Source: an uncultured Pseudomonadota bacterium
Lineage (GTDB): Bacteria; Pseudomonadota; Gammaproteobacteria; Methylococcales; Methylomonadaceae
DNA: 64,000 nucleotides
Assembly (NCBI GenBank): GCA_903928965.1
Contig: CAIYSZ010000057.1
Span: forward strand, 35,935-99,934
Reading direction: 5' to 3'
The notes below the pieces were generated by a model, which did no database searches, was not told where the DNA came from, and saw only the letters and a list, made by a program, of their open reading frames with translations. Below, piece by piece: positions 44,623 to 55,293 of this stretch. Within the stretch, counting starts at the first letter, position 1. Each line of letters begins with the position of its first letter. The translations under genes and the position numbers were made by a program.

Positions 44623-44811
44623 TTAACCAGCTACTAGCGAGGCTATACTGGCCACGGCCAAAACAAATAATAAGGTGGCGATGATGCCTACGATAATAAA
44701 TGCCGGTAGCGAGCCTTGCTTGAAGTCCTTGATGCGGTTTTCGTTGCTTTGCACGCCCAACATGGCGGCGCCTACGCTTTTGATGGCTTGTAGCAGCTCT
44801 GATTTTGTCAT
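44623..44811 (-). CDS. DUF2970 small membrane protein
   Basis: The 62-residue protein matches the DUF2970 pattern: amphipathic start ([28 protein letters not shown]), then one membrane helix ([22 protein letters not shown]) to the end. GVQS with the RxxDF step is the family mark. The function is unknown; the family is common in Beta- and Gammaproteobacteria. It is divergent from metH, with 36 bases between the two starts. Confidence 0.85.
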   Translation of the reverse strand: MTKSELLQAIKSVGAAMLGVQSNENRIKDFKQGSLPAFIIVGIIATLLFVLAVASIASLVAG

Positions 44812-44847
44812 GGCGGATTCTCAAATTTTTTAATTAAGTTAAAGTCA

Positions 44848-47800
44848 GTGAACTATCAATATAACTTGGAACAACTGTTAGCGGAGCGTATTTTACTCTT
44901 GGATGGCGCCATGGGCACCATGATACAAGGCTATCGATTAACTGAAAAGGATTATCGCGGCGAACGCTTCGCGGATTGGCCCATCGATTTGAAAGGCAAT
45001 AACGATTTATTATCCCTGACTTGTCCGGACATCATCACGGCGATTCACAAAGACTATTTGGCGGCGGGTTCGGATATTCTCGAGACCAATTCGTTTAACT
45101 CCACGCGAGTGGCGATGGCGGATTACGGCATGGAAAGCCTGGCTTACGAAATCAACGTGGCGGCGGCGCGGATCGCCAAGCAAGCGGCGGCGGAATATAC
45201 GCGGCTGACTCCGGATAAACCGCGTTTCGTGGCTGGGGTTTTGGGGCCGACCAATCGAACCTCTTCCATGTCGCCGGATGTTAACGATCCCGGTTTCCGT
45301 AATATTTCTTTTGAAGATTTGACCGAGGCCTACGCAGAATCGACCTGTGGCTTGCTTGACGGCGGCGCGGATATTATTTTGATTGAAACCGTGTTCGACA
45401 CGCTGAACGCCAAAGCGGCGATTTTTGCGGTTGAGCAGGTGTTCGAGCAACGCGGGCGGCGTTGGCCGGTCATGATTTCCGGCACGATTACCGATGCTTC
45501 CGGGCGCACTTTGTCCGGTCAGACCACGTCGGCGTTTTGGGCCTCGCTCAAGCATGTCCGGCCTATATCCTTCGGTTTCAATTGCGCATTGGGCGCTACC
45601 GAATTGCGCCAATACATCAAGGAATTGTCCGGCATTGCCGATACCTATGTTTCCGCGCATCCTAACGCAGGCCTGCCGAACGAGTTCGGCGAGTACGACG
45701 AAACGCCGGAGCAAATGGCGGCGGAGTTGGCCGATTGGGCGGACCAGGGTTATGTCAACATTATCGGCGGTTGCTGCGGCACCACGCCGGACACTATCCG
45801 CGCCATTGCCGCGGCGGTGGCGGGTAAGCCGCCGCGGCGGATACCGGAATTGCCGAAACGTTGCTGGCTGTCGGGTTTGGAGGCGATGACCATAGGCGAG
45901 GACAGTTTGTTCGTCAATGTCGGCGAACGCACCAATGTTACCGGCTCCGCGCATTTCAAGAAGCTGATCGTCGATGAACAATACGAAGCGGCCTTGGACG
46001 TGGCGCGGCGGCAGGTGGAAAGCGGCGCGCAAGTAATCGACATCAATATGGACGAAGGGATGTTGGATTCGCGCGCGGCGATGGTGCGCTTTTTAAATTT
46101 ATTGGCCGCCGAGCCGGATATCGCCAAGGTTCCGATCATGCTGGATTCTTCAAAATGGGACATTCTGGAAGCCGGATTGAAATGCATCCAGGGCAAGGGC
46201 ATCGTCAATTCCATTTCCTTGAAGGAAGGCGAGGACGCGTTTGTGCGTCAGGCGCAGGCTGTTCTGCGTTACGGCGCGGCGGTGGTGGTGATGGCGTTCG
46301 ACGAGCGCGGCCAAGCCGACACATTTGCGCGCAAGGTGGAGATTTGCACCCGTGCTTACCAGGTTTTGACCGAGCGAGTGGGTTTTCCGCCGGAAGATAT
46401 TATTTTCGACCCGAATATTTTTGCCGTTGCCACCGGCATTGATGAACATAGCAATTACGGCGTGGATTTTATCCAGGCGGTGCGAGCCATCAAGCAAAGC
46501 TTGCCGCACGCCTTGATTTCCGGCGGGGTGTCGAATGTCTCGTTTTCGTTTCGCGGCAACAATCCGGTGCGCGAGGCGATACATTCGGTATTTTTGTACC
46601 ACGCCGTCAACGCCGGCATGGACATGGGCATCGTCAACGCCGGGCAATTGGCGATTTACGCGGATTTGCCGCCGGATTTGCGCGACGCGGTAGAAGATGT
46701 GGTACTAAATCGCCGCGCCGACGCCACCGAGCGTTTGCTGGAGGTTGCGGAAACGTTTCGCGGCAACGCCGCCGGTCAAGCGATTAGGCTGGAGACGCAG
46801 GAGTGGCGCTCTTGGCCGGTGGAAAAGCGTTTGGAGCACGCCTTGGTAAAGGGCGTCACCGATTTTATCGATCAGGATGTGGAGGAGGCGCGCCTGGTGG
46901 CGGAGAAACCGCTGCACGTGATCGAAGGGCCGCTGATGGCCGGCATGAACGTGGTGGGCGATTTATTCGGGGCCGGAAAAATGTTTTTGCCGCAGGTGGT
47001 GAAATCGGCGCGGGTCATGAAAAAAGCTGTGGCTTATTTAATGCCGTACATGAATTTGGAGGCGGAGGGCGCGCGGCAAACCAACGGCAAGATTTTAATC
47101 GCCACGGTCAAGGGCGACGTGCACGACATCGGCAAGAATATCGTGGCGGTGGTGCTGCAATGCAATAACTATCAAGTCATCGACCTGGGGGTAATGGTTC
47201 CGGCGGAGACGATTTTGAAAAAAGCGCGCGAGGAGAACGTGGATATCATCGGCCTGAGCGGCCTGATTACCCCGTCATTGGACGAGATGTCGCACGTGGC
47301 CAGGGAGATGCAGCGTCTCGGTTTCCGCACGCCCTTATTGATAGGCGGGGCCACCACGTCGCGCGCGCACACGGCGGTAAAAATCGAACCGCATTACCAA
47401 AACGCGGCGACGGTCTACGTACCGGACGCTTCGCGTTGCGTCGGGGTGGTCGGCGCGTTGTTGAGTCCGCGGGAGCAAGCCGATTATGTGCAAAAAGTGC
47501 GCGCCGAGTATGCGCTAGTGCGCGAGCGGCATCAGGGGCGGCAGGCCAAAACTCGGCAACACGATTTGGCCGCCGCGCGCGGGAACAAATTTGATTCCGC
47601 CTACTTGCCGGTGAAACCCAAGTTTCTCGGCGTGCGGGTGATCGAAGACCAGGATTTGCGGCAATTGGCCGCCTATATCGATTGGACGCCGTTTTTTCAG
47701 ACTTGGGAGTTGACCGGCCGCTATCCGGAAATTTTGCACGATCCGGTGGTCGGCGTGGAAGCCACGCAATTATTCGCCGACGCCAAGGCCATGCTGGAGC

Positions 47801-48519
47801 AATTGATTGCCGAGAAATGGCTGCTGGCTAAGGCTGTGTTCGGATTTTTCCCGGCCAACCGGCTGGATCACGACGATATCGTGGTATTTAGCGACGACAG
47901 CCGGGCGGGCCGGCTTTCCGTGCTGCATCATTTGCGGCAACAAAACATCAAGCCGTCCGGAAAGCCGAATTATTGCCTGGCGGATTTCGTTTCTCCGCCG
48001 GGAGTGGCGGATTATATCGGCGGTTTCGCGGTGACCTCAGGGCTAGGGATAGAAGCCAAGTTGGCGGAATTCGAGGCGCGGCACGACGATTATGATTCCA
48101 TTATGTTAAAGGCCTTGGCGGATCGTCTGGCTGAAGCCTTCGCCGAGTATTTGCATCAACAGGTGAGAACCGTTTACTGGGGCTACGCCGCGGACGAGAT
48201 TTTGGATAATCGGGATTTGATCGAGGAAGCCTACCAGGGCATACGGCCGGCCCCGGGCTATCCTGCTTGTCCGGATCACACGGAGAAGGAAAAACTATTC
48301 GATTTATTGCAGGTCAGCGAGCGGATAGGCGTGACTTTGACCGAAAGTTTCGCTATGTATCCCGCGTCCTCGGTGAGCGGTTGGTATTTCGCGCATCCCG
48401 AGGCGCAATATTTCAACGTGGGCAAGATCGAGCAAGATCAATTGCACGATTACGCCAAACGCAAGGGCATGCGGGTGGAAGTGGCGGAGCGCTGGCTGCT
48501 GGCGCATCTGCAACATTAA
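44848..48519 (+). CDS. metH: Cobalamin-dependent methionine synthase
   Basis: The 1223 residues are near the E. coli length (1227). Homocysteine domain with zinc-binding cysteines FGFNCALG and GGCCGTTPD (about 245 and 310). Pterin domain ([18 protein letters not shown], about 350-610). Helical cap. B12 domain with [11 protein letters not shown] (cobalt-ligating His near 759). AdoMet reactivation domain with [15 protein letters not shown] (about 1132-1146). It makes methionine from homocysteine with methyl-tetrahydrofolate. The start is GTG at 44848 with only a weak SD. No cobalamin or SAM riboswitch is visible. The glutaredoxin-like gene follows by 10 bases. Confidence 0.97.
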   Translation: MNYQYNLEQLLAERILLLDGAMGTMIQGYRLTEKDYRGERFADWPIDLKGNNDLLSLTCPDIITAIHKDYLAAGSDILETNSFNSTRVAMADYGMESLAYEINVAAARIAKQAAAEYTRLTPDKPRFVAGVLGPTNRTSSMSPDVNDPGFRNISFEDLTEAYAESTCGLLDGGADIILIETVFDTLNAKAAIFAVEQVFEQRGRRWPVMISGTITDASGRTLSGQTTSAFWASLKHVRPISFGFNCALGATELRQYIKELSGIADTYVSAHPNAGLPNEFGEYDETPEQMAAELADWADQGYVNIIGGCCGTTPDTIRAIAAAVAGKPPRRIPELPKRCWLSGLEAMTIGEDSLFVNVGERTNVTGSAHFKKLIVDEQYEAALDVARRQVESGAQVIDINMDEGMLDSRAAMVRFLNLLAAEPDIAKVPIMLDSSKWDILEAGLKCIQGKGIVNSISLKEGEDAFVRQAQAVLRYGAAVVVMAFDERGQADTFARKVEICTRAYQVLTERVGFPPEDIIFDPNIFAVATGIDEHSNYGVDFIQAVRAIKQSLPHALISGGVSNVSFSFRGNNPVREAIHSVFLYHAVNAGMDMGIVNAGQLAIYADLPPDLRDAVEDVVLNRRADATERLLEVAETFRGNAAGQAIRLETQEWRSWPVEKRLEHALVKGVTDFIDQDVEEARLVAEKPLHVIEGPLMAGMNVVGDLFGAGKMFLPQVVKSARVMKKAVAYLMPYMNLEAEGARQTNGKILIATVKGDVHDIGKNIVAVVLQCNNYQVIDLGVMVPAETILKKAREENVDIIGLSGLITPSLDEMSHVAREMQRLGFRTPLLIGGATTSRAHTAVKIEPHYQNAATVYVPDASRCVGVVGALLSPREQADYVQKVRAEYALVRERHQGRQAKTRQHDLAAARGNKFDSAYLPVKPKFLGVRVIEDQDLRQLAAYIDWTPFFQTWELTGRYPEILHDPVVGVEATQLFADAKAMLEQLIAEKWLLAKAVFGFFPANRLDHDDIVVFSDDSRAGRLSVLHHLRQQNIKPSGKPNYCLADFVSPPGVADYIGGFAVTSGLGIEAKLAEFEARHDDYDSIMLKALADRLAEAFAEYLHQQVRTVYWGYAADEILDNRDLIEEAYQGIRPAPGYPACPDHTEKEKLFDLLQVSERIGVTLTESFAMYPASSVSGWYFAHPEAQYFNVGKIEQDQLHDYAKRKGMRVEVAERWLLAHLQH

Positions 48520-48529
48520 GGCGGTTTGC

Positions 48530-48766
48530 GTGGCGGAATGGGTGTTGATTGGAACCGCCGGCTGTCATTTATGCGAGCTGGCGCGAGACGAATTGCAGAC
48601 GGCGGGTCTGGCGTTCGAGGAGGCGGAATTGTTGGCGCATCCGGAGTGGGAGGCGCAATTCGCGACGCGGATTCCGGTGCTGTGGCGGGTAGCCGACGGC
48701 GCTTGGCTGGGTTGGCCGTTTAGCGCGGCCGAGGTGAAAGCCGCTCTGGAGAAGAAGCCTGCGTAG
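48530..48766 (+). CDS. Glutaredoxin-family (DUF836-like) protein
   Basis: The 78-residue thioredoxin-fold protein has the redox motif GTAGCHLCELARDEL (Cys 12 and Cys 15), the cis-Pro segment TRIPVLWRV and a C-terminal helix. It fits the short glutaredoxin-like family (DUF836/YfiA-type). The start is GTG at 48530 with AAGG 8 bases upstream, and only 10 bases separate it from metH, so it is probably cotranscribed. A link to keeping MetH or its cobalamin reduced is speculation. Confidence 0.85.
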   Translation: MAEWVLIGTAGCHLCELARDELQTAGLAFEEAELLAHPEWEAQFATRIPVLWRVADGAWLGWPFSAAEVKAALEKKPA

Positions 48767-49027
48767 TTGACAATATAACTCAACGCCTACAGGCTGCGGA
48801 TTCAAAAGAATTATTGCTTTGGTCGGAACGTATTTTGAGCAGAAACAGTCTGGCTGAAATTTTTGCGGCGCCATGAATTGAGCTATGATTGAATCCGGCG
48901 CATGGTCGGACTTGAAAAAAGGCGGCGTTCTCTGCCGAAATAGATTTACCAAGATCAAATCAGCCCCAGTGAGAATCGCCATGAGTACTGGACAACAAGG
49001 GCGAATACACGACAATGCAATTCGGAT
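48767..49027. other. Convergent gap with a weak minus-strand terminator
   Basis: Nothing coding is seen in these 260 bases. On the minus strand, past the tolC-like stop, a short stem CGGC-agagaac-GCCG (48937-48923) is followed after CC by six T (48920-48915). It is the only terminator candidate for the secretion operon. Confidence 0.35.
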
Positions 49028-50377
49028 TTACTCCTGCAACCAACCGTTAATTTCCAATAAATTATCCTCGCTGATGGCGCCTATGGCTTTTTGAAAGCGC
49101 ATGCGGTTGACGATGTAATTATATTTGGCGCGGCTGAGTTCGCGTTCGGTTTTGTGTTCGTGTTGCACGGCTTCCAACACTTCGCGGATGGATTTTACGC
49201 CGTAATTAAAGCTGGTGAGCATGGCTTGTTGGGATTTTTGCGCCGATGACAGGGCTTTTTCGGTTGCTTCTATGCGTTTGGCGTTGGCGTTGGACAGGGT
49301 GAAAGCCTCGCTGGTTTCCTTGATTAAGGCGCGGGTTTTGGCTTCTCGTTCCTCGCGCGCCAAGGCCGCTTTGCTTTGCGCTTCCGAGACCGCCGCGGTG
49401 GTGGAGCCGCCGTTGAAAATCGGCACGTTGACGTTCAGAGCCGCCACCTGGTTTTGGTAATGTCCGGTGCGGACGTTTTGGTAGCCGGTGTCGGTGTCGT
49501 AAAAATATAATTGTAAGTCCACCACCGGCAGGTATCTGGATTTTTTGACCGCCACTTCGTTTTCGGCGGATTCCACCGCCAAATGTTGAGCGGTTACCAT
49601 CGGATTTTCGCTTCTGGCTACCTCCAGCCAATCCTCCAGTTTACCGTCTAGGGCTTGGAAGACGACTTGCTTGCGCAACGGCGCCAATTCCAGCGGCGGG
49701 GCGTTGGTTTGTTCGCTGAGGCTTTGCCGGGCGGTCACTAATTGACTTTCCGCCTCTATTTCATCGGCCTTGATTTGATCCAGGCGGCTTTCCACTTCGT
49801 AAACGTCGGTGATTTTGGCCAATTGCTTGCTGAACAGTACATTGATTTGTTCGGAGAGTTGTTCATACATTTGCCGTTCGTGATTGGTCAAGCGCAGTTG
49901 ATCCTGGGCGTCAAGTATGGCGAAATAGCGTCGGGTGACTTCGTAAATGAGGGTATTTTGGGCGTTGGTACGCTCGGCGTCCAATTGCCGCTCCAGGCTG
50001 TGGGTACGCCGCCATTCCCAGAATTTGGCAAAATCCATGAGACTTTGCGTCAGCGATACAAAGTAGCGGGTACCGGTGTAATTTTGCGTGGCCGAGGTCG
50101 CGACCAGATTTAAACTGTTTTCCGACCAGTTGGCGACGCCGCTGATTTGCGGCAGCAATTGGCCGAATGCTTGGCCTTTTTGCGCTTCGCCGACTTCGAG
50201 TTTAAAGCCGGCGGCTCTCAATTCCGGAGCCGATTGCAGCGCTAATTGATAAACCGAGAGCAAATCGTCCGCGCGGCAGGAAGAACCGGCGAGACTGGTT
50301 ATCAGAAGGGTTAACGCCAGCGCGGGCAGGAATGTTTTGCCTTGCGCCCCGAAGTCATGCGTTTTGCGGCGGAACAT
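49028..50377 (-). CDS. TolC-family outer-membrane protein of a type I secretion system
   Basis: The 449-residue outer-membrane channel has a signal peptide (LALTLLITSLAGSSCRA) and two coiled-coil/barrel repeats typical of TolC. Marks are VYQLALQSAPELRAAGFKLE near the N-terminus, YTGTRYFVSLTQSLMDF, and late YNYIVNRMRFQKAIGAISEDNL. TolC proteins form the outer tunnel. The gene is last of a three-gene operon, 8 bases after the hlyD-like gene, which assigns it to that exporter rather than to drug efflux. Confidence 0.9.
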   Translation of the reverse strand: MFRRKTHDFGAQGKTFLPALALTLLITSLAGSSCRADDLLSVYQLALQSAPELRAAGFKLEVGEAQKGQAFGQLLPQISGVANWSENSLNLVATSATQNYTGTRYFVSLTQSLMDFAKFWEWRRTHSLERQLDAERTNAQNTLIYEVTRRYFAILDAQDQLRLTNHERQMYEQLSEQINVLFSKQLAKITDVYEVESRLDQIKADEIEAESQLVTARQSLSEQTNAPPLELAPLRKQVVFQALDGKLEDWLEVARSENPMVTAQHLAVESAENEVAVKKSRYLPVVDLQLYFYDTDTGYQNVRTGHYQNQVAALNVNVPIFNGGSTTAAVSEAQSKAALAREEREAKTRALIKETSEAFTLSNANAKRIEATEKALSSAQKSQQAMLTSFNYGVKSIREVLEAVQHEHKTERELSRAKYNYIVNRMRFQKAIGAISEDNLLEINGWLQE

Positions 50378-50385
50378 ACGGGGGC

Positions 50386-51705
50386 TTACTCCTCGACGAA
50401 GGCGCGGTTGAAGGTTTGGGTAATCGGCTTGGTCAGGTATTGCATCATGGTGCGTTCGCCGGTTTTGATCATGACCTCCACCGGCATGCCCGGCAATAAG
50501 GCTAGGTGAGACATTTTTTGCTGGCTTTCCGGAGTCAATTCGATTTGCGCTTGATAATAAGCCGAGCCGCTGCGTTCATCCACCACCCGGTCGGCGGATA
50601 GGTTGATGACTTTGCCTTCGATGGAGGGCAGATCGGCTTGCTTGAAGCCGGGAAAACGCACCTCGGCCAGCATGCCAAGATTGACTTTGTCTACATCCAT
50701 CACCGAGACTTGCGCATCTATGATTAATTCTTCTTCTTGCGGCACGATTTCTAGAATCGGGCCGCCGGGAGGCAGGACCCCGCCCAGCGTGTGCACCGTT
50801 AGGCCCATGACGCGGCCGGGAACCGGAGCTTTGATTTCCACGCGCTGCATTTTGTCTTGCGAGGCCAGCAGGCGTTGATTGACCTCATAAAGTTCGGATT
50901 GGGTTTGATTCAGCCGGGCGCTGACGTCTTCCTGGAATTTTTGCTCCAGTTGCAGGATTTTCAGCCGATTTTCGCCTAGTTGAATTTCCGCCCCGGCGAT
51001 GTCCGCGGTTAGGGAGGCGATTTCGCCCAAGTTGTTTTGATAATTGCGCTGCAATTCGCGCAAGCGCAATTTGTCGGCGTAGCCGGAGGACAGTAATTCC
51101 TCCCAATCCTTGATTTCCTCGCTGTAGGACGCGACTAGAACCTGCTTGCTGGCGCGCACGGCCTGCATGCCGGAAATTTTGCTTTTCAGCAGACTGAGTT
51201 GCTGTTTGAAAATTTCGATTTCCCCTTCATGGGATTGTTTGCGGGCTTGAAACAAGGCCAGTTCGTTTTTTCTGGCATCCAGGCAGCGCTTATCGGCGGA
51301 GTTCAGCAACTCGGGAGGAAAGCGCGGGGCCGGCAGGCGGTCGCGTTCGGCTTCCAGACGGGCGAGTTGCGCGCTCAGGCTGATGAATTGACCGCGCGCC
51401 GTTTCCAGCACGGCTTTATTTTCGGTGGCGTCCAGTACCAGTAACAAATCGCCTTCCCGCACCCAATCGCCGTCCTTGACCAGTAATTGGCTGACGATGC
51501 CGCCTTCGCGGTGTTGCACGGTTTTTTTGTGGGATTTGACGGTAATAAAGCCGGGAGCGACGGCGGCGCTGTCCAGCGGCGCGAATCCGGCCCAAATGCC
51601 GAACACGCCGACGGTCAGCAGCAAGACCAGCAAGCCGATGAGGCGGATAGGGCGGTCGTCGGTCAATAAGGCGTGAGGGTGGCGGTTGGGCGAGTTCGGG
51701 GACAT
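50386..51705 (-). CDS. HlyD-family membrane-fusion protein of a type I secretion system
   Basis: The 439-residue adaptor has a short cytoplasmic start and one membrane helix (LIGLLVLLLTVGVFGIWAGF, about 23-42). A split lipoyl domain follows (VKSHKKTVQHREGGIVSQLLVKDGDWV, about 56-82). Long coiled coils run from about 95 to 290. The C-terminal barrel has the HlyD signature region EIVPQEEELIIDAQVSVMDV and VEVMIKTGERTMMQYL. It links the ABC protein to TolC. It begins 21 bases after the ABC gene stop. Confidence 0.94.
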   Translation of the reverse strand: MSPNSPNRHPHALLTDDRPIRLIGLLVLLLTVGVFGIWAGFAPLDSAAVAPGFITVKSHKKTVQHREGGIVSQLLVKDGDWVREGDLLLVLDATENKAVLETARGQFISLSAQLARLEAERDRLPAPRFPPELLNSADKRCLDARKNELALFQARKQSHEGEIEIFKQQLSLLKSKISGMQAVRASKQVLVASYSEEIKDWEELLSSGYADKLRLRELQRNYQNNLGEIASLTADIAGAEIQLGENRLKILQLEQKFQEDVSARLNQTQSELYEVNQRLLASQDKMQRVEIKAPVPGRVMGLTVHTLGGVLPPGGPILEIVPQEEELIIDAQVSVMDVDKVNLGMLAEVRFPGFKQADLPSIEGKVINLSADRVVDERSGSAYYQAQIELTPESQQKMSHLALLPGMPVEVMIKTGERTMMQYLTKPITQTFNRAFVEE

Positions 51706-51726
51706 GAGTTTTTGTTGTGCGCGGTT

Positions 51727-53418
51727 TTAGGCGGTGGCGGGTTGAGGTTGGTTTTTTTGCAGGTGGGCGATTACCAAATCTTTTCTGCCGTAGACCACTA
51801 ATTCTCCGTCGTTTAAAACTAAGAGCTTACTCACGTGATTAAGAATGTTGTGGCGGTGGGTGACCACGATCACCGTGGCCTGGCGTTCCCGCAGGCGGTT
51901 GATTGAGTTGGCCAGCGCTTGCTCGCCTTGTTCGTCCAAATTGGAGTTGGGTTCGTCCAGCACCACCAGTACCGGTTCTCCGTAAAGCGCGCGGGCCAGG
52001 CCTATGCGTTGACGCTGGCCGCCGGACAGCACGCCGCCTTGCGCGCCGATGATGGTGTCGTAACCGTCCGGCAGGCGCAGAATCAGATCGTGGACGTCGG
52101 CCATTTTGGCGGCGGCGACGACTTTTTCCGGGTCTATGTCGCCGAAGCGGGCGATGTTTTCGCCGATGCTGCCTTCAAACAATTCTATATCTTGCGGCAG
52201 GTAGCCGATATAAGGGCCAAGCTGGTCGCGGTTCCAGGCGAAGATTTCCGCGCCGTCCAAACGGATTTTTCCGCTGGCGGTCGGCCACACGCCCAGCAAG
52301 GCGCGGGAAAGCGTGGATTTTCCGGCTCCGCTGGGACCCAACACGCCGAGGATATCGCCGCGTTCTATGGTCAAGCTCAGATTCTTGATCGCCGGTGTTT
52401 TGGCGCCCGGCGGAATGATGCTGGCGTTTTCAATTTGTATTTCCCCTCTTGGCGGCGGCAAGGGCATTTTTTCCGCCGGGGCCGGAGTGCGCAGCAGCTC
52501 TTGCAGACGGGCGTATTGGCCGCGGGCGTTGATGAAGCCTTTCCAAACGCCGATAATCATGTCGATCGGCGCCAGCGCGCGTCCTAATAGAATTGAGCCG
52601 GCAATCATAAAGCCGGGCGTGATTTCGCGTTCGATGACTAGATAGGCGCCGAGACCGAGGATGAGCGATTGCGAGGTGAGGCGGAATATCTTGGACACGG
52701 CGGCGATTAGGCCGGCGCGCGAGCTGACCGCCGATTGCAATTCCAGCACTTGATAGGCGGTGTCGCTCCAGCGACGCCGCACTTGGCGCAGCATGCCCAT
52801 GGCTTCAATGACTTCGGCGTTGCGTAGGTTGCGGCCGACTTGGGCGCGGCCGGCCAGGGCCACCCGGTTGGCTTCTTCCAGCATGCCGGCGGTGGCTTTT
52901 TCGTTGATAATGGCTATGGCGACCAATATCGCGCCCGTTATCACGGAAAACCAGCCGTACCAGGGGTGAAAAGCGAATAGCAGCGCGATGTAAAACGGCA
53001 TCCACGGTGCGTCGAAAAAAGCGAATAGGCCGTTGCCGGTCAGGAATTGCCTGAGTCCGGTCAGGTCTTCCAGCGCTTGTCCGCCGCCGCGCCCGCTGTA
53101 AAGCGCGTGTTGAAAGGCGATGCCGAAGATGCGTTCGTTCAACAGGGTTTCCAGGCGGGCGCTGACCCGCACCAGGATTTGGGAGCGTACCCACTCCAGC
53201 AAGCCCATGGTAATGAAAACAAAGAAAATAATCAGCGACAGCATCAGCAATGTGGCGTGGTTGCCGGTGGCCACCACGCGGTCATAGATTTGTAGCATGT
53301 AAAGCGATGGCGCCAACATCAAGATATTGATGACCATGCTGAAACCCGCCGCGGACAAAAAAGCGCCCTTGCACAATGATAAAGCGCGTTCCAGGTCGGA
53401 TTTGGTTTGAATTTTCAT
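51727..53418 (-). CDS. PrtD-type type I secretion ABC transporter
   Basis: The 563-residue half-transporter has six N-terminal helices (about 15-300). The ATPase follows, with Walker A GPSGAGKSTLSRALLG (about 356-371), signature LSGGQRQRIGLARALYG (about 461-477), Walker B PVLVVLDEPNSNLDEQG and the switch His in VIVVTHRHN. It has no N-terminal peptidase or CLD domain. The length and the D-loop PNSNLD mark the PrtD/AprD class, which exports RTX proteases, lipases and adhesins with C-terminal signals. No RTX gene is adjacent. It is the first gene of the operon and has AGGG before its ATG. Confidence 0.95.
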   Translation of the reverse strand: MKIQTKSDLERALSLCKGAFLSAAGFSMVINILMLAPSLYMLQIYDRVVATGNHATLLMLSLIIFFVFITMGLLEWVRSQILVRVSARLETLLNERIFGIAFQHALYSGRGGGQALEDLTGLRQFLTGNGLFAFFDAPWMPFYIALLFAFHPWYGWFSVITGAILVAIAIINEKATAGMLEEANRVALAGRAQVGRNLRNAEVIEAMGMLRQVRRRWSDTAYQVLELQSAVSSRAGLIAAVSKIFRLTSQSLILGLGAYLVIEREITPGFMIAGSILLGRALAPIDMIIGVWKGFINARGQYARLQELLRTPAPAEKMPLPPPRGEIQIENASIIPPGAKTPAIKNLSLTIERGDILGVLGPSGAGKSTLSRALLGVWPTASGKIRLDGAEIFAWNRDQLGPYIGYLPQDIELFEGSIGENIARFGDIDPEKVVAAAKMADVHDLILRLPDGYDTIIGAQGGVLSGGQRQRIGLARALYGEPVLVVLDEPNSNLDEQGEQALANSINRLRERQATVIVVTHRHNILNHVSKLLVLNDGELVVYGRKDLVIAHLQKNQPQPATA

Positions 53419-53645
53419 TGGCTGATCCCTGTTTTAGCCAAACGTGAGAGCGATAACCGAAGCGGGCCGCGGATGCTAAAAGTATACTATTCTACGGTGA
53501 ATTTGAACGGATTGCACGGCTAGTTGGTTGCGGAAAATAAGTTATTTATGTTACCTGCGTCCCATGATTTTACCAAGTCTTTCCGGAGCGGGCGGCGCGG
53601 CTAGGGGCTTGACCGAATAATAGCCTGCCTCTGTTAGCCGCGTGA

Positions 53646-53867
53646 TCAAGGCGATTGGTCGTCCGTCGGCGCGCCGGATTCTGGAGCGTCAAGGTCCTCG
53701 AATGCCGGTTCGCCGGGAATCTTGAAGGATTCGGAAGCCCAGTCGCCAAGGTCTATCAAGCGGCAGCGCTCGCTGCAAAACGGGAACGGCGAGCCAGCGC
53801 CCCAGCGCGCCGGTTTTCGGCAGCGCGGACACGGAACTTCCAGCGGGTTTGGCGGCGTTTCGCTCAA
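53646..53867 (-). CDS. yacG: DNA gyrase inhibitor YacG
   Basis: The 73-residue zinc protein has the motifs [12 protein letters not shown] and [24 protein letters not shown], with four Cys binding one zinc, followed by an acidic tail. E. coli YacG binds GyrB and inhibits gyrase. It is the last gene of coaE-zapD-yacG; its ATG overlaps the zapD stop by 4 bases. Confidence 0.95.
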   Translation of the reverse strand: MSETPPNPLEVPCPRCRKPARWGAGSPFPFCSERCRLIDLGDWASESFKIPGEPAFEDLDAPESGAPTDDQSP

Positions 53868-54634
53868 AATATGCAGCGGGTTAGTAGAAAGCTCACGTCT
53901 TCGCTAACTTGGCTCGGCCGACTTTCGTCGCTGGACGGTTTCATAAAGCGAACGCTGAAACGGTGCCTGCCGCCGCTGATTTCGGCAAAGCAGCTGGCTT
54001 GGCGCGGCAGCGAGACGCGCAATAATTGCACCGGATGGCTTTTATCCAGGGCGAGTTGAAAGAAGCCGGCCGCGGCGGTTTCTTGCGTCGGTACGCTGCT
54101 TTGCCGAATGTAGCTCAGGATGAGGTCTATGGCGATGCGGATATCGTTAAACGGTTGCGTCCAGCGCTCCACGTCTTTTTGCTGCTCCGCCGGGTCTTGC
54201 TCCAGCCAATAATGAAACGCCGGCAAATCGAAGGAGCAACTGCCGCCTGGGATGGAGTTGCGCTGCGAAATGCTTTGAAACAAGTCGCTTTCCATTACCC
54301 GGATGCCGATGCGTCCGTTGGTGCCGTACAAGGTGCGGCTAGCTTGATTCAATTCGGCCAAGGTCAGCGTCAATTTGTCTTTATCCACCCCCGGACTGTT
54401 GGCCAGCATGTTGAACGCTTTGGTTTGCCGGTCCAGTTCCTTGATCAGCTCGGATTTTAAATCGCTACGGCTAAAAATCGTCAATATGTCCAGCAGAACA
54501 TCAATGACCGCGCGTTTGTCAAAAACGGAATGCCTCGCCATGAAATGGTCAAGCTGTTGAAACAGTTGCTCTAGCCGCATGAAGACTCGAATTCGTTCAT
54601 TAAGCGGGAATTCGTAAGTGGTATATGTGTTCAA
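53864..54634 (-). CDS. zapD: Cell division protein ZapD
   Basis: The 256-residue protein starts [25 protein letters not shown], very near the family start. It has all-helical regions and the C-terminal [37 protein letters not shown]. ZapD crosslinks FtsZ filaments to build a compact Z-ring. It lies between coaE (4-base overlap) and yacG, the conserved order. Confidence 0.95.
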   Translation of the reverse strand: MNTYTTYEFPLNERIRVFMRLEQLFQQLDHFMARHSVFDKRAVIDVLLDILTIFSRSDLKSELIKELDRQTKAFNMLANSPGVDKDKLTLTLAELNQASRTLYGTNGRIGIRVMESDLFQSISQRNSIPGGSCSFDLPAFHYWLEQDPAEQQKDVERWTQPFNDIRIAIDLILSYIRQSSVPTQETAAAGFFQLALDKSHPVQLLRVSLPRQASCFAEISGGRHRFSVRFMKPSSDESRPSQVSEDVSFLLTRCIF

Positions 54635-55242
54635 GCCGATGATGTCCTAACCGAGGCTAATGATTTATAAAATTGGTGTAGATTTTGAACTTGTTCCGCA
54701 AGATGTGCAATAGAGTTCGAATTGTCGATCACGTCGTCCGCCATCGCCAGACGCCGCCGCCTAGGCATCTGGCTCTGAATAATGCGTCTGGCTTGCCGCC
54801 AATCGACGCCGTCGCGTTGCAATACACGGGCCAATTGCTGCTTTAGCGGGCAATCGATCACTAATACTCTATCCGCCAATCCGGCCGGAGCCGTTTCCAA
54901 CAACAGTGGCGCGGCAATAATACAATATATCCCTTGCGCTTGCGGAATTTCCTCGGCTATTTTTGCGTAGATCAATGGGTGCATCACGCTGTCCAAATTC
55001 CGGCGCTTGTTCGGGTCCGAGAATATCATTTGCCGCAGTTCGGCTCGCTTGAGATGGCCGGCGGCGTCCAATACGCCGTCGCCGAACAATGCAGCCAGCC
55101 GCGCCACGGCCGGCGCTCCCGGTTGCAACAGGTCGCGGGCGATCAGGTCGGCGTCGATAATCGCCGCGCCCAGTTCGTCGAACATCCGGCAAGCGGTTGA
55201 TTTGCCGGAGCCCACGCCGCCGGTGAGGCCGATTTTCAACAT
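54631..55242 (-). CDS. coaE: Dephospho-CoA kinase
   Basis: The 203-residue enzyme catalyses the last step of coenzyme A synthesis. It has the P-loop GLTGGVGSGKSTACRMF (about 5-21), the conserved DADLIARDLLQPG, and MHPLIYAKI with RDGVDWRQARRIIQSQM. Length is normal. The gene follows the prepilin peptidase by 51 bases and overlaps zapD. Confidence 0.96.
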   Translation of the reverse strand: MLKIGLTGGVGSGKSTACRMFDELGAAIIDADLIARDLLQPGAPAVARLAALFGDGVLDAAGHLKRAELRQMIFSDPNKRRNLDSVMHPLIYAKIAEEIPQAQGIYCIIAAPLLLETAPAGLADRVLVIDCPLKQQLARVLQRDGVDWRQARRIIQSQMPRRRRLAMADDVIDNSNSIAHLAEQVQNLHQFYKSLASVRTSSA

Positions 55243-55293
55243 TGCGCGTCAACCGAATCAGTCATAGGCCGACATAATCACAAGTCAAACTAA

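Noticed and set aside
44405-44824. Minus-strand 139-residue ORF with a hydrophilic, protein-like tail
   Set aside because: It overlaps the clear DUF2970 gene in another frame and its extra part has no start codon or SD of its own.
44812-44847. Possible riboswitch in front of metH
   Set aside because: Only 36 bases separate the DUF2970 and metH starts, too short for a cobalamin or SAM riboswitch, and no conserved box is visible.
48885-49094. Plus-strand 69-residue ORF in the convergent gap
   Set aside because: It has no SD, runs into the 3' end of the tolC-like gene and resembles no protein family.
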